Of a stretch of DNA of 64,000 bases, positions 1 to 8,527 are shown piece by piece (the stretch's first letter is position 1; the number at the start of each line of letters is the position of its first letter). The notes beneath the pieces are model-generated. The model was not told the origin of the DNA. It saw only the letters and a list, made by a program, of their open reading frames with translations, and made no database searches. Source of the stretch: Aurantimonas coralicida DSM 14790 (lineage in GTDB: Bacteria > Pseudomonadota > Alphaproteobacteria > Rhizobiales > Rhizobiaceae); NCBI RefSeq assembly GCF_000421645.1, contig NZ_ATXK01000009.1, forward strand, positions 111,203-175,202. Direction: 5' to 3'. The translations under genes and the position numbers were made by a program.

Positions 1-1
1 G

Positions 2-592
2 CTCCTGTGGATCGCCCTGTCCTTCGGCATCACCACGACGATCTACATCTCCTTCGCCGCCGACCGGATCCAGCAGGCCGGCGGACTGCCCGGCATTCCG
101 GAAGGCGCCGCGCCGGCCATCGTCTTCCTGTCCTATGGCATTTTCGGCCTCATCGGCCTGACGACCGGGCAGGTCAAGACGCTGATCGGGCTGCCCTGGC
201 TCCTGCGGCTTCTGCATGTCGCCGCGGCCGCCGCGCTGGCGCTGATCGCGCTGGCTCCGAATTCCTGGGCCGGCGTCGTCGTCTCGGCCGGGCTGCAGGG
301 CGCCTATGTGATGATGATGAGCGCGGTGATGGCGTTCTGGTCGGAGGAACTGTTTCCCTCCATGCCGTCGCTGAGCTTCACCGAGGCCCTGCTGGCGGTT
401 GCCGTTGGCAGCGTCGTCGGTCCGCTCGTCGCCGGTTTCGCCTCGAGCGCCTTCGGCCCGGAAGCGATGTTCCTCGGCGCCGCCGGCATCGCCGCGGTCA
501 CCGCAGCGAGCATCCTGCCGCGGATGATCCGCGAACGCTGGCCACGCGAGGCCAGCACTGGCGGCGCGGCCATGCGCCGTCGCAGCCCCTAG
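2..592 (+). CDS. MFS transporter, C-terminal part (cut by window edge)
   Basis: Open reading frame that enters from the left edge without a start and ends at a TAG. About 196 residues are visible. They form at least five hydrophobic segments separated by short polar loops, and the tail is basic (RMIRERWPR). A long loop lies near visible residues 20-40. This is the pattern of the C-terminal half of a 12-helix major facilitator superfamily permease. The substrate cannot be read from this half. The stop codon interlocks with the stop of the convergent argB, leaving no room for a separate terminator. The family call is inferred from topology and general resemblance. Confidence 0.7.
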   Translation, partial: LLWIALSFGITTTIYISFAADRIQQAGGLPGIPEGAAPAIVFLSYGIFGLIGLTTGQVKTLIGLPWLLRLLHVAAAAALALIALAPNSWAGVVVSAGLQGAYVMMMSAVMAFWSEELFPSMPSLSFTEALLAVAVGSVVGPLVAGFASSAFGPEAMFLGAAGIAAVTAASILPRMIRERWPREASTGGAAMRRRSP

Positions 593-1491
593 GGGACGAT
601 CAGCGTGCCGGCGCCGTGCTCGGTCAGGAGTTCCAGCAGCACCGCGTGGCGCTTCTTGCCGTTGAGGATCACGACGCCCTCGACGCCGTTCTCGATGGCC
701 TCGATGCAGGTCTCGACCTTGGGGATCATGCCGCCGGAGATCGTGCCGTCGCGGATCAGGGTGCGGGCCTCGGCGACCGAGAGCTCCTTGATCAGCTCGC
801 CGGACTTGTCGAGGACGCCCGGCACGTCGGTCAGGAACAGGAGGCGCGAGGCTTCCAGCGCACCGGCGATGGCGCCGGCGAAGGTATCGGCATTGATGTT
901 GTAGGTGGCGCCGTCGCGGCCCGGCGCGACCGGGGCGATGACCGGGATCATCTCGGAGCGGGCGAGAAGGTCGAGCAGGGTGCGGTCAACCTCGACCGGT
1001 TCGCCGACGAAGCCGAGATCGAGCACCCGCTCGATGTTGGAATCGGGATCGACGACCGTCTTGCGCGCCTTCTCGGCGAAGACCATATTGCCGTCCTTGC
1101 CGCACAGGCCGATGGCCCATTCGCCCTCGGCATTGATCAGCGCGACGATTTCCTTGTTGATCGAACCGGCAAGGACCATCTCGACGATCTTCACCGTCTC
1201 CTCGTCGGTGACCCTGAGGCCGCCCTCGAAGCGCGATTCGATGCCCATCTGGGACAGCATGCGGCCGATCTGCGGGCCGCCGCCATGCACGACGATCGGA
1301 TTGACGCCGGACTGCTTGAGCAGGGCGATGTCGCGGGCGAAGGCCTGGCCGAGATCGGCATTGCCCATGGCGTGGCCGCCATATTTCACCACGACGGTCT
1401 TGTTCTCGTAGGCCTGCATGAACGGCAGCGCCTCGGCGAGGAGGCGGGCCTGGGTCTCGCCGGTGTCCGGCTGCGGATCGGAATGGTTCAT
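589..1491 (-). CDS. argB: acetylglutamate kinase
   Basis: Cytoplasmic kinase that phosphorylates N-acetyl-L-glutamate with ATP, the second step of arginine synthesis. The 300-residue length is normal for the family. The amino-acid kinase fold is clear: KYGGHAM near residues 36-42 (phosphate-binding lysine), VVHGGGPQ at 67-74, a [12 protein letters not shown] substrate/nucleotide segment around 200, and the C-terminal GGMIPKV motif. The 3' end overlaps the stop of the convergent MFS gene by four bases. It stands alone rather than with other arg genes. The start follows a plausible spacing but has only a weak ribosome site. Confidence 0.97.
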   Translation of the reverse strand: MNHSDPQPDTGETQARLLAEALPFMQAYENKTVVVKYGGHAMGNADLGQAFARDIALLKQSGVNPIVVHGGGPQIGRMLSQMGIESRFEGGLRVTDEETVKIVEMVLAGSINKEIVALINAEGEWAIGLCGKDGNMVFAEKARKTVVDPDSNIERVLDLGFVGEPVEVDRTLLDLLARSEMIPVIAPVAPGRDGATYNINADTFAGAIAGALEASRLLFLTDVPGVLDKSGELIKELSVAEARTLIRDGTISGGMIPKVETCIEAIENGVEGVVILNGKKRHAVLLELLTEHGAGTLIVP

Positions 1492-1713
1492 GGGCGGTCT
1501 CCGGACCCCGTGCTGATGCGTCGCGGGCGGCTTCTAGCCGGAATTGGCGACAAGAGAAACTGCCGGGCGGCACAGAAATGGCGCTCACTCGTCCATATCG
1601 GGCGCTGCGTCATGTCGTCCGCCTCACGCGATCGTGGGGCGCTGCGGCCTGTCGGATCCGGCCCGATGCCCGAAATTCCGCGCGTTCGCCAACCGACCGG
1701 AGTGCCGCCCGCC

Positions 1714-2283
1714 ATGCGAAATGCCGTGACCGCCTGCCTTGTCTCCCTGCTCCTTCTTCTTGGCGCCGCCGCGAGCGCGTCGGCACAGGAGGAGTTCGAT
1801 GCGGCGCGGGCCGCGGACACCCACATCCTCATGCGCCATGCGATTGCGCCGGGCACGGGCGATCCAGCCGGTTTCACGCTCGGCGACTGTTCGACCCAGC
1901 GCAATCTGTCAGAGGAGGGGCGGGCGCAGGCGCGGCGCATCGGCGACCGCCTGCGCGAGGCCGGCGTCGCCATCGGCATGGTTCTCGCGAGCCAATGGTG
2001 CCGGTCCAGCGAAACCGCCGAGCTTTTGGGTTTCGGTCCGGTGACGGCCGCGCCGGAGCTCAATTCCTTCTTCGCCGACCGCGGCAAGGGCGCGGCGCAG
2101 ACGGATACGTTGAAGGCGCGGCTCGCAGAACTCGATGCGGCCGGCCGGAAGGCGGCGCTGGTCAGCCATCAGGTCAACATCACCGCGCTGACCGGCATTT
2201 ATCCGGCCTCCGGGGAGATCGTGGTGATCGCCCTCGGCGAAGACGGCAATGTCACCGTCGAGGGGCGTATCCGCACCGACTGA
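1714..2283 (+). CDS. exported histidine phosphatase family protein
   Basis: 189-residue protein with an N-terminal signal peptide (hydrophobic VSLLLLLGAAASASA followed by a cleavable AQ). The histidine phosphatase catalytic motif is LMRHA (normally RHG/RHA), followed by the pattern SEEGRAQARRIG and a CRSSETAELL segment. A second catalytic histidine is likely in ALVSHQVNITALTG. It is a short, SixA-like or Ais-like periplasmic member, and its substrate is unknown. The start was set at 1714 because the signal peptide begins there; the same frame stays open far upstream in non-coding register. It is divergent from argB and convergent with the prpE-like gene. Confidence 0.85.
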   Translation: MRNAVTACLVSLLLLLGAAASASAQEEFDAARAADTHILMRHAIAPGTGDPAGFTLGDCSTQRNLSEEGRAQARRIGDRLREAGVAIGMVLASQWCRSSETAELLGFGPVTAAPELNSFFADRGKGAAQTDTLKARLAELDAAGRKAALVSHQVNITALTGIYPASGEIVVIALGEDGNVTVEGRIRTD

Positions 2284-2293
2284 CCGGCGCGGC

Positions 2294-4198
2294 TCAGTCG
2301 CCCGAGACGGCGCGGCGGATGTCGTCGAGGGCGGTCGCGTCCTCGATGGTCGCGGGGGTCTCGTAATCGTCCCGGTCGACGATCGCCTTCATGGTGCGCC
2401 GCAAGACCTTGCCGGAGCGGGTCTTGGGCAGCTTGTCGACCACGAGCACGCGCTTGAAGGCGGCGACCGGCCCGATGCGTTCGCGCACCAGCGTGATCAG
2501 CTCCGCCTCAATCTGCCCGCGATCCAGCTGGCTGGTGTTCTTCAGGACGACGAAGCCACAGGGCAACTCGCCCTTCAGCGCGTCGCGCATGCCGATGACG
2601 GCGCATTCGGCCACCGCCGGATGGCCGGCTACGGCCTCTTCCATCTCGCCCGTCGACAGGCGGTGGCCGGCGACGTTGATCACGTCGTCGGTGCGGCCCA
2701 TGACGTAGACATAGCCCTCCTCGTCGATGAAGCCGGCATCGGAGGTGGAGTAATAGCCGGGAAAGGCCGTCAGATAGGCGTCCCTGAAGCGATCGTCGGC
2801 GTTCCAGAGGGTCGGCAGGGCGCCCGGCGGCAGCGGCAGCTTGATGGCGATGGCGCCCATCTCGTTGGGCGGCGCCTGTTCGCCCATGGCATTCAGCACC
2901 TGCACGTCGAAGCCGGGCATGGCGACGCCGGGGCTGCCGCGCTTGATCGGCAGGAGGCCGAGCCCGAGGGGATTGGCGGCGATCGGCCAGCCGGATTCGG
3001 TCTGCCACCAATGGTCGATGACGGGCCGCTGCAGGGCCTTTTCCGCCCAGATCAGGGTTTCCGGATCGGCGCGCTCGCCGGCTAGAAACAGTGCCTCGAA
3101 TTGCGACAGATCGTAGTCGCCGGGCAGCTTGCCGTCGGGGTCCTCCTTGCGGATGCCGCGGATCGCCGTCGGGGCGGTGAACAGCACCTTGACCCCATGT
3201 TCGGCGGCCACGCGCCAGAAGGTGCCGGCGTCGGGCGTACCGATGGGCTTGCCCTCGAACAGGACCGTGGTGCAGCCGCGCAGGAGCGGCGCGTAGACGA
3301 TGTAGGAATGGCCGACGACCCAGCCGACGTCGGAGGCGCAGAAGAACACCTCGCCCTGGTCGGTGCCGAAGATCGCCTGCATCGACCAGTGCAGCACCAC
3401 CATGTGGCCGCCAGTGTCGCGCACGACGCCCTTCGGCTTGCCGGTCGTGCCGGAGGTGTAGAGGATGTAGAGCGGGTCGGTGGCCTTCATGGACGCGCAG
3501 GGCACCTCGCGCCCGGCGGCGATGGCGGCCATCGCATTGTGGCGCAGTTCGTCCCAGTCGTGGTCGCGGCCCTCGATCAGGTCGCAATCGAGTTCGGGAC
3601 GGCGCAGCACGATGGTGGCAGCCGGCTTGTGGGTGGCCAGTTCGATCGCCTTGTCGAGGAGAGGCTTGTATTCGACCTTGCGGGTCGGCTCGATGCCGCA
3701 GGAGGCCGACAGGATCAGGGTCGGCGCCGCGTCGTCGATGCGCGCCGCCAGCTCACGGGCGGCAAAACCGCCGAACACCACCGAATGGATCGCGCCGATG
3801 CGGGCGCAGGCCAGCATGCCGATCATGGTTTCCGGCACCATCGGCATGTAGATGATCACCCGGTCGCCCCGGCCGACGCCGAGATCGGTGAGATTGGCGG
3901 CCAGCGCCTTCACCTCGACCAGCAATTCGCCATAGGTCAGCCGGCGCTTGCCGCCGGTGACGGGGGAATCGTGGATGATCGCGACCTGGTCGCCGCGTCC
4001 GGCCTCGACGTGACGGTCGATGGCGTTGAAACAGGTGTTGCATTCGCCGTCGGGAAACCAGCGGCCATAGACGCCGGCATCGGGGTCGAGGGCGCGGGTC
4101 GGCTTCTTCGTCCAGACCAGCTTGCCGGCCGCGTCGAGCCAGAATTTCTCCGGGTCGCTTCGGCTGGCGTCGTAGACCTCGTGATAGCGGCTGGCCAT
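2294..4198 (-). CDS. prpE: propionyl-CoA synthetase (propionate--CoA ligase)
   Basis: 634-residue AMP-forming acyl-CoA synthetase, matching PrpE in length (about 630). It activates propionate, or a related short acid, to the CoA thioester through an acyl-adenylate. Visible motifs are the ATP-binding P-loop YTSGTTGKPKGVV near residue 255, the WWQTESGWP adenylation motif near 400, and the C-terminal KTRSGKVLRR segment with the catalytic and acetylatable lysine. The start at 4198 has a good ribosome site (GGGAGGAA) at normal spacing; the same frame stays open upstream, but that extension reads as shadow. It is monocistronic as far as can be seen. An acetyl-CoA synthetase role is the main alternative. 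Confidence 0.92.
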   Translation of the reverse strand: MASRYHEVYDASRSDPEKFWLDAAGKLVWTKKPTRALDPDAGVYGRWFPDGECNTCFNAIDRHVEAGRGDQVAIIHDSPVTGGKRRLTYGELLVEVKALAANLTDLGVGRGDRVIIYMPMVPETMIGMLACARIGAIHSVVFGGFAARELAARIDDAAPTLILSASCGIEPTRKVEYKPLLDKAIELATHKPAATIVLRRPELDCDLIEGRDHDWDELRHNAMAAIAAGREVPCASMKATDPLYILYTSGTTGKPKGVVRDTGGHMVVLHWSMQAIFGTDQGEVFFCASDVGWVVGHSYIVYAPLLRGCTTVLFEGKPIGTPDAGTFWRVAAEHGVKVLFTAPTAIRGIRKEDPDGKLPGDYDLSQFEALFLAGERADPETLIWAEKALQRPVIDHWWQTESGWPIAANPLGLGLLPIKRGSPGVAMPGFDVQVLNAMGEQAPPNEMGAIAIKLPLPPGALPTLWNADDRFRDAYLTAFPGYYSTSDAGFIDEEGYVYVMGRTDDVINVAGHRLSTGEMEEAVAGHPAVAECAVIGMRDALKGELPCGFVVLKNTSQLDRGQIEAELITLVRERIGPVAAFKRVLVVDKLPKTRSGKVLRRTMKAIVDRDDYETPATIEDATALDDIRRAVSGD

Positions 4199-4386
4199 GG
4201 TCGTTCCTCCCCGTTGCGCCTCGTGCTGGTGCGCTGCCGCTGCACCGGATTCCGCGATCTCCCCGCCGCGCCTGACGACAGGCACGGCGCCGCAAGAGGG
4301 TAACCTAACGACGGGTGAGGGGAAGGGACATTCGCCTTTCGGCGCGGACGCCAGCGGCCATCCGGGCTTGGCGCAGGGCCCGCCGT

Positions 4387-5196
4387 TCAGGATCGTCCGG
4401 TGCGGGCGCCCTGCGGACTGGTGGGCAGGAAGGTTGCTGCAAGGCCACGCGGGACGGCTGCGGTCTCGGCCGGCCTGATCGCCGGCAGGGGATCGGTGAC
4501 GGCGTTGTCGCGCGGGTGGCGCGCCGGCAGCAGCAGGATTACCAGCCCGACCATCGTCGCAGCGGCCAGCAGCAGCGCGTCGCCCGGCGTTTCGAGGAGC
4601 CATAGGGTCATGGCGCTTGCCGCCAGCCACAGCAGCGGCAGCGCGGCGAGCGACAGGGCCAGCCGGCGATGCGGGATGGTGACGGCGAGAAGGCCGATGG
4701 CGACGAGGGCCGTGGGGTCCGGAGCCAGGGCGAACCATTCGAGGCCGTTCGCCGCACGGCCGAACAGCCAGCCGGCCAGCGGATGGACGAAAAGACCGTA
4801 GAGAGCAAAGGCCGTTCCCGCCAGGAGCCGGGGCGTCGAAACAGAGATGCGCGGCTGAGCGTACCGGCCGAGGACGACGGACGCCACGAGAAGCAGCGCA
4901 GCCTCGGCAACGAAGGTCCAGCCCGAATAGATCGCGGCCCAGTTGATCGTCGCATAGACGCCGAAGAAGAACAGCCAGGCCGACGTCGCGAAGGCCGCCG
5001 CAAGCAGGGCCGCGCTGGCCGGTGAAGCCCAGCGATGCCGTGCGGCCCCGAGCCCGAGGCAGGCCAGCGCTGCCGCGATGCCGACAACCGGAAGCGGCCA
5101 GGCGCGTGCGTTGATCTGGGCGAACAGATCCCGGTAGATCGCCGCGTCGAACAGGAGGAAGTCCTGCAGGCTGTAGGTGGACAGATCGGCCAGCAT
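4387..5196 (-). CDS. DUF6064-like multi-pass membrane protein
   Basis: 269-residue integral membrane protein with about eight hydrophobic helices and a short polar C-terminus. The N-terminus (LLFDAAIYRDLFAQINARAWP) resembles the opening of the DUF6064 family, in which a conserved asparagine and an aromatic-proline pair precede the first helix. That assignment is from memory and tentative. It starts ten bases after the stop of the aldo/keto reductase, so the two probably share a transcript. No catalytic motif is visible and no function is known. Confidence 0.7.
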   Translation of the reverse strand: MLADLSTYSLQDFLLFDAAIYRDLFAQINARAWPLPVVGIAAALACLGLGAARHRWASPASAALLAAAFATSAWLFFFGVYATINWAAIYSGWTFVAEAALLLVASVVLGRYAQPRISVSTPRLLAGTAFALYGLFVHPLAGWLFGRAANGLEWFALAPDPTALVAIGLLAVTIPHRRLALSLAALPLLWLAASAMTLWLLETPGDALLLAAATMVGLVILLLPARHPRDNAVTDPLPAIRPAETAAVPRGLAATFLPTSPQGARTGRS

Positions 5197-5205
5197 GACA
5201 GCGGT

Positions 5206-6149
5206 CTAGAGATTGTCGAAGGCGAGCGCCATCTGCCGGCGCTGCGACGCATCGGGCATCGGTCCCGTCGCGGCGGCCATGTTCTCGCGCAGATGGTCGA
5301 CGCGGCGGGTTGCCGGGATCGCGACGGTCAGCGCCGGATGCGAGACGATGTATTTCAACAGGAATTGCGGCCAGGTTTCCGCACCGATCTCGGCAGCGAC
5401 GGCCGGCAGCGGCTGACCGGCAATCGCGTCGATCAGCGCCCCGCGCCGAAATGGCCTGTTGGCGATCACTGCGATGCCGCGTTCGGCGGCCAGCGGCAGC
5501 AGCCGCTCTTCGGGCTCCCTGTCGGCCAGATTGTAGGTGAGCTGGACGAAGTCGATCGGCCGGCTTTCCATGATTGCCGCGACCTCCGCGTGGCGGCGGC
5601 CATGGGAGGTGGTGATGCCGATATGGCCGATGCGCCCCTCCGCCTTCATCGCAGCCAGCGTGTCGAGATGCCCCTCCCAGCCGACGAGATTGTGCACCTG
5701 CATCAGGGCGAGGCGCGGAACGCCCCACAGGCGCTCGGTCTCGGCGATCTGCGCAGGGCCGTCGGAGGGCGAGCCCGTCCAGACCTTGTCGGCGGCAAAC
5801 AGGGTGTCGGGAATGCCGAGCTGGCGAGGCCGTGGCCGATGGTTGCCTGGGACGAGCCGTACATGGGCGAGGAATCGATCATGCCGCCGCCGGCCTCGAA
5901 GAAGGCCTGCATGACGGCCGTTCGCTCGGCCAGCGCATCGGCATTGTCACCGACATTGAAGGTGATCCATGTGCCGAGCCCGATGACCGGAATGGCAACG
6001 CCGCTGGACGGGACGGTCTTCGTCGTGAGGGCGCCGGACCCCGCACCTGCCGCCGGCTGCGCACCGGCGCGGGGCAGGCCGAGCGTCGCGGCGAGGCCGG
6101 TGGCGGCGGCGCCGGTCAAGATGGTCCGGCGGTCGAACAAGTGCGGCAT
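5206..6149 (-). pseudogene. Tat-exported aldo/keto reductase, interrupted by a frameshift
   Basis: Aldo/keto reductase split over two frames. The first part begins at 6149 behind GGAGG and carries a twin-arginine signal (FDRRTILTGAAATGLAATLG), the NADPH-barrel start VIGLGTWITF and the catalytic Asp/Tyr segment DSSPMYGSS. Near 5820-5822 one base appears to be missing. The following frame continues naturally with LGIPDTLFAADKVW (catalytic Lys) and LMQVHNLVGW (catalytic His), ending at 5206. All four catalytic residues are therefore present across the two frames, which fits a recent lesion or a sequencing error better than long decay. If intact it would be about 314 residues and periplasmic. It lies upstream of the DUF6064-like gene. 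Confidence 0.85.
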
Positions 6150-6289
6150 GGGATCCTCCGGTCTGGGCATGTCGAGGTGCAACCCGAGGAGAGCACGGAG
6201 GTTGCGACGACGCGACCCAGTGCCGCTCACGATTGTCTCAGATGACCGTCAACGGCCCGGCCAGACGGTCAGAAAGCACTCGCGGCGAA

Positions 6290-6313
6290 TTTTTGAGGTG
6301 CGTACTTCAAAAC
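6290..6313. promoter_or_regulatory. imperfect dyad, candidate operator
   Basis: A 24-base imperfect palindrome with exact outer arms TTTTGA (6291-6296) and TCAAAA (6307-6312) around a partly symmetric centre. 18 of 24 positions agree with the reverse complement. It lies between the aldo/keto reductase and xylA, in a slightly AT-richer patch. It could serve a local repressor for either gene; no regulator gene is adjacent. Confidence 0.35.
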
Positions 6314-6394
6314 GCGGCGAGCCTGCGCGATACTGGGCGGGAAGACGCGGCGTGGGGCTCGCTCAACTACTCCGCGCCGATCCGGGAGGATGCC

Positions 6395-6505
6395 ATGATG
6401 ACGGAAGAAGCCGCGCGCGCGGCGCGCGATGCGCTCGGCGAAAGCCGGGCGTTCGGGCGGTTGTCGCCGCGTTCTCCCGGGCCGTCGCCATCCCTTCGCA
6501 CCTGA
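6395..6505 (+). CDS. possible 36-residue leader peptide before xylA
   Basis: Short ORF whose ATG (6395, with another at 6398) follows a near-perfect GGGAGGA at 6384-6390, a better ribosome site than that of xylA itself. The peptide is alanine/arginine-rich at first and then proline/serine-rich, with no recognisable motif, and ends 51 bases before xylA. It may be a translated leader or the remnant of a lost gene. The call rests only on the ribosome site and position. Confidence 0.25.
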   Translation: MMTEEAARAARDALGESRAFGRLSPRSPGPSPSLRT

Positions 6506-6556
6506 CACCACCGCCATTTCCGTGGGCGCAAAGCCCGACCTTCAGGAAGCTGTCCC

Positions 6557-7870
6557 ATGTCCAACACCTCCTTCTTCGATCTCTCGACGCCGGTCGCCTT
6601 TGCCGGCGAACAATCGACCGACCCGCTCGCCTTCCGCTTCTACGACAAGGACCGGCAGGTGATGGGCAAGCGGATGGAAGACCATCTGCGCTTTGCCGCC
6701 TGCTACTGGCATTCCTTCACCTGGCCGGGCGGCGATCCCTTCGGTGGTGAGACCTTCCTGCGGCCCTGGATGCATGGCGACGATCCGCTGGCGCTGGCCC
6801 GCCAGAAGGCCGATGTCGCCTTCGAGATGTTCCGGCTGCTCGACGTGCCGTTCTTCACCTTCCACGACGTGGATGTGGCGCCGGAAGGCACGTCGCTGCA
6901 GGAATCCAACGACAATCTGAAGGCGATCACCGACATCTTCGCCCAGAAGATGGAGAGCCAGAAGGTGCGCCTCCTCTGGGGCACCGCCAATCTCTTCTCC
7001 AACCGGCGCTACATGGCCGGCGCGGCCACCAATCCCGATCCCGACGTCTTCGCCTATGCGGCGGGGCAGGTGAAGGCGGCGCTCGACGCCACCCATCGCC
7101 TCGGCGGGGCGAACTATGTCTGCTGGGGCGGGCGCGAGGGCTACGAGACCCTGCTCAATACCGACATGAAGCGCGAACTCGACCAGCTCGGCCGGTTCTT
7201 CGCCATGCTCGTCGACTACAAGCACAAGATCGGTTTCGAGGGGCCGATCCTGATCGAGCCGAAGCCCAAGGAGCCGACCAAGCACCAGTATGATTTCGAT
7301 GCGGCGGCGGTCTTCGCCTTCCTGCAGAAATACGATCTCCTCGGCGAGGTGAAGCTCAATATCGAGCAGAACCACGCCATCCTCGCCGGTCATTCCTTCG
7401 ACCACGAGGTCCGCTACGCCTATGCCAACGACCTGTTCGGCTCGCTCGACGTCAATCGCGGCGACGACCTCCTGGGCTGGGACACCGACCAGTTCGCCAT
7501 GGATGTGAAGGAACTGGCGCTGGTCTTCCACGAGATGCTGCAGCATGGCGGCTTCACCACGGGCGGGCTCAATTTCGACGCCAAGATCCGGCGCCAATCG
7601 ATCGATCCAGACGACCTGCTGATCGCCCATGTCGCCTCGATGGACGCCTGCGCCCGCGGCCTTCTGGCCGCCGAGAAGATGCTGGCCGACGGCGCGCTGA
7701 CCAGGCATGTCGACGACCGCTATGCTGGCTGGGACGGCGGCGAGGGCAAGGCGGTGCTTGCCGGCGAGCGCAGCCTGGAACAGGTCGCGGCACGGGCGCT
7801 CGACCTCGACCCGCAGCCCCGCTCGGGCCGGCAGGAATATCTCGAGGGCGTGGTCAACCGCTACGTCTGA
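6557..7870 (+). CDS. xylA: xylose isomerase
   Basis: 437-residue cytoplasmic, divalent-metal-dependent isomerase converting D-xylose to D-xylulose. The length is that of the longer class II enzymes. The catalytic histidine is in FHDVDVAP (H103, D104), the [10 protein letters not shown] motif lies near 190-199, and metal-binding E234 is in [12 protein letters not shown], with further metal ligands in the NIEQNHA segment. The start follows AGGAAG at suitable spacing. It is the first gene of xylA-hicA-hicB-xylB. Xylose induction through XylR is expected from the context, but no copy of the xylF operator candidate is obvious upstream. Confidence 0.97.
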   Translation: MSNTSFFDLSTPVAFAGEQSTDPLAFRFYDKDRQVMGKRMEDHLRFAACYWHSFTWPGGDPFGGETFLRPWMHGDDPLALARQKADVAFEMFRLLDVPFFTFHDVDVAPEGTSLQESNDNLKAITDIFAQKMESQKVRLLWGTANLFSNRRYMAGAATNPDPDVFAYAAGQVKAALDATHRLGGANYVCWGGREGYETLLNTDMKRELDQLGRFFAMLVDYKHKIGFEGPILIEPKPKEPTKHQYDFDAAAVFAFLQKYDLLGEVKLNIEQNHAILAGHSFDHEVRYAYANDLFGSLDVNRGDDLLGWDTDQFAMDVKELALVFHEMLQHGGFTTGGLNFDAKIRRQSIDPDDLLIAHVASMDACARGLLAAEKMLADGALTRHVDDRYAGWDGGEGKAVLAGERSLEQVAARALDLDPQPRSGRQEYLEGVVNRYV

Positions 7871-7893
7871 CGGCTTGAGGATGTCGGGCAATG

Positions 7894-7911
7894 ATGTGTA
7901 TTCATACACAT
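7894..7911. promoter_or_regulatory. 18-bp palindrome over the hicA start, candidate HicB operator
   Basis: Perfect 8-base arms ATGTGTAT (7894-7901) and ATACACAT (7904-7911) around a TC spacer. The right arm runs into the hicA ATG at 7910. HicB proteins with a ribbon-helix-helix domain are known to repress their own operons through palindromes, so this is the natural operator. Its position would also cover the place where a ribosome site should lie. Confidence 0.65.
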
Positions 7912-8107
7912 GGATAGTCGCGACATCCTCGCTGCCCTGCTTTCCGATGGATGGCGCGAGGTTCGTCGGCGGGGCAGCCACATGCAGTTGAAGCATCCGA
8001 CAAAGCCCGGCCTTGTCACGCTGCCTCACCCCAAGCGGGACCTGCCGAGCGGCACCCTGCGAAGCATCGAGAAGCAGGCCGGACTTGTGCTGAGGAAAAC
8101 CAGATGA
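7910..8107 (+). CDS. hicA: HicA mRNA interferase toxin
   Basis: 65-residue type II toxin with a double-stranded-RNA-binding-like fold that cleaves mRNA independently of the ribosome. The family core is intact: GWREVRRRGSHMQLKHP with the catalytic histidine near residue 24, then the conserved PHPKRDLPSGTLRSIEKQAG tail. The gene starts 39 bases after xylA and overlaps hicB by four bases (ATGA). No Shine-Dalgarno sequence is visible, because the palindrome occupies that space, so translation may be weak or coupled. The toxin shows no sign of inactivation. Confidence 0.93.
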   Translation: MDSRDILAALLSDGWREVRRRGSHMQLKHPTKPGLVTLPHPKRDLPSGTLRSIEKQAGLVLRKTR

Positions 8108-8502
8108 CCGATTACATCGCGATCATCCACAAGGAGGGCGACAGCGATTTCGGCGTGTCGTTCCCCGACTTTCCCGGCTGCGTGACGGCGGGGCGGACGC
8201 TCGACGACGCCCGCACGATGGCGCAGGACGCCCTGGCGCTGCATATCGAAGGGTTGCTGGAGGACGGAGGCGCGCTGCCCGTTCCCTCGTCGCTGGAAAC
8301 CGTCATGTCGGATTGCGGCTACCGCGAGGGCGTCGCGATCCTCGTGTCGGCGCCGCGTCGCGCCCCGCGTTCGGTGCGGGTCAATGTGACCATCGCTGCC
8401 GACGAACTGGCGGAAATCGATGCCTATGCCGCGCGGCACGGTCTGACCCGGTCGGGCTTCCTCGCCGCGGCGGCCCGGCGCAAGCTCGACGAATCCGCAT
8501 GA
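8104..8502 (+). CDS. hicB: HicB antitoxin
   Basis: 132-residue antitoxin that binds and neutralises HicA and represses the pair. The N-terminal HicB fold (residues 3-70, with VSFPDFPGCVTAGRTLDDA) is a degraded RNase H-like domain. The C-terminus (88-128, RVNVTIAADELAEIDAYAA) is a ribbon-helix-helix DNA-binding domain. It overlaps hicA by ATGA. xylB begins 25 bases downstream, so the antitoxin lies inside the xylose-utilisation transcript or supplies a promoter to xylB. Confidence 0.93.
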   Translation: MTDYIAIIHKEGDSDFGVSFPDFPGCVTAGRTLDDARTMAQDALALHIEGLLEDGGALPVPSSLETVMSDCGYREGVAILVSAPRRAPRSVRVNVTIAADELAEIDAYAARHGLTRSGFLAAAARRKLDESA

Positions 8503-8527
8503 ACCTGCGGCCAGTGAAGGACGTGAC

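Larger units (their letters stand above)
6150..6556. other. intergenic region upstream of xylA
   Basis: A 407-base gap between the divergent aldo/keto reductase and xylA. It contains the dyad at 6290-6313 and a short, well-led ORF at 6395-6505, described separately. No RNA gene or terminator is evident, and no sequence identical to the xylF operator candidate was found here. Confidence 0.6.

Noticed and set aside
7..1713. Very long plus-strand open frame joined to the histidine phosphatase
   Set aside because: It is antisense to argB and lies in the wrong register of the MFS gene. Its composition is Arg/Ala/Asp-rich shadow, and only the part from 1714 has a signal peptide and family motifs.
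4199..5728. Upstream extension of the prpE frame through 5728
   Set aside because: It overlaps the DUF6064-like and aldo/keto reductase genes in another frame and has no family features. A good ribosome site lies at 4198.
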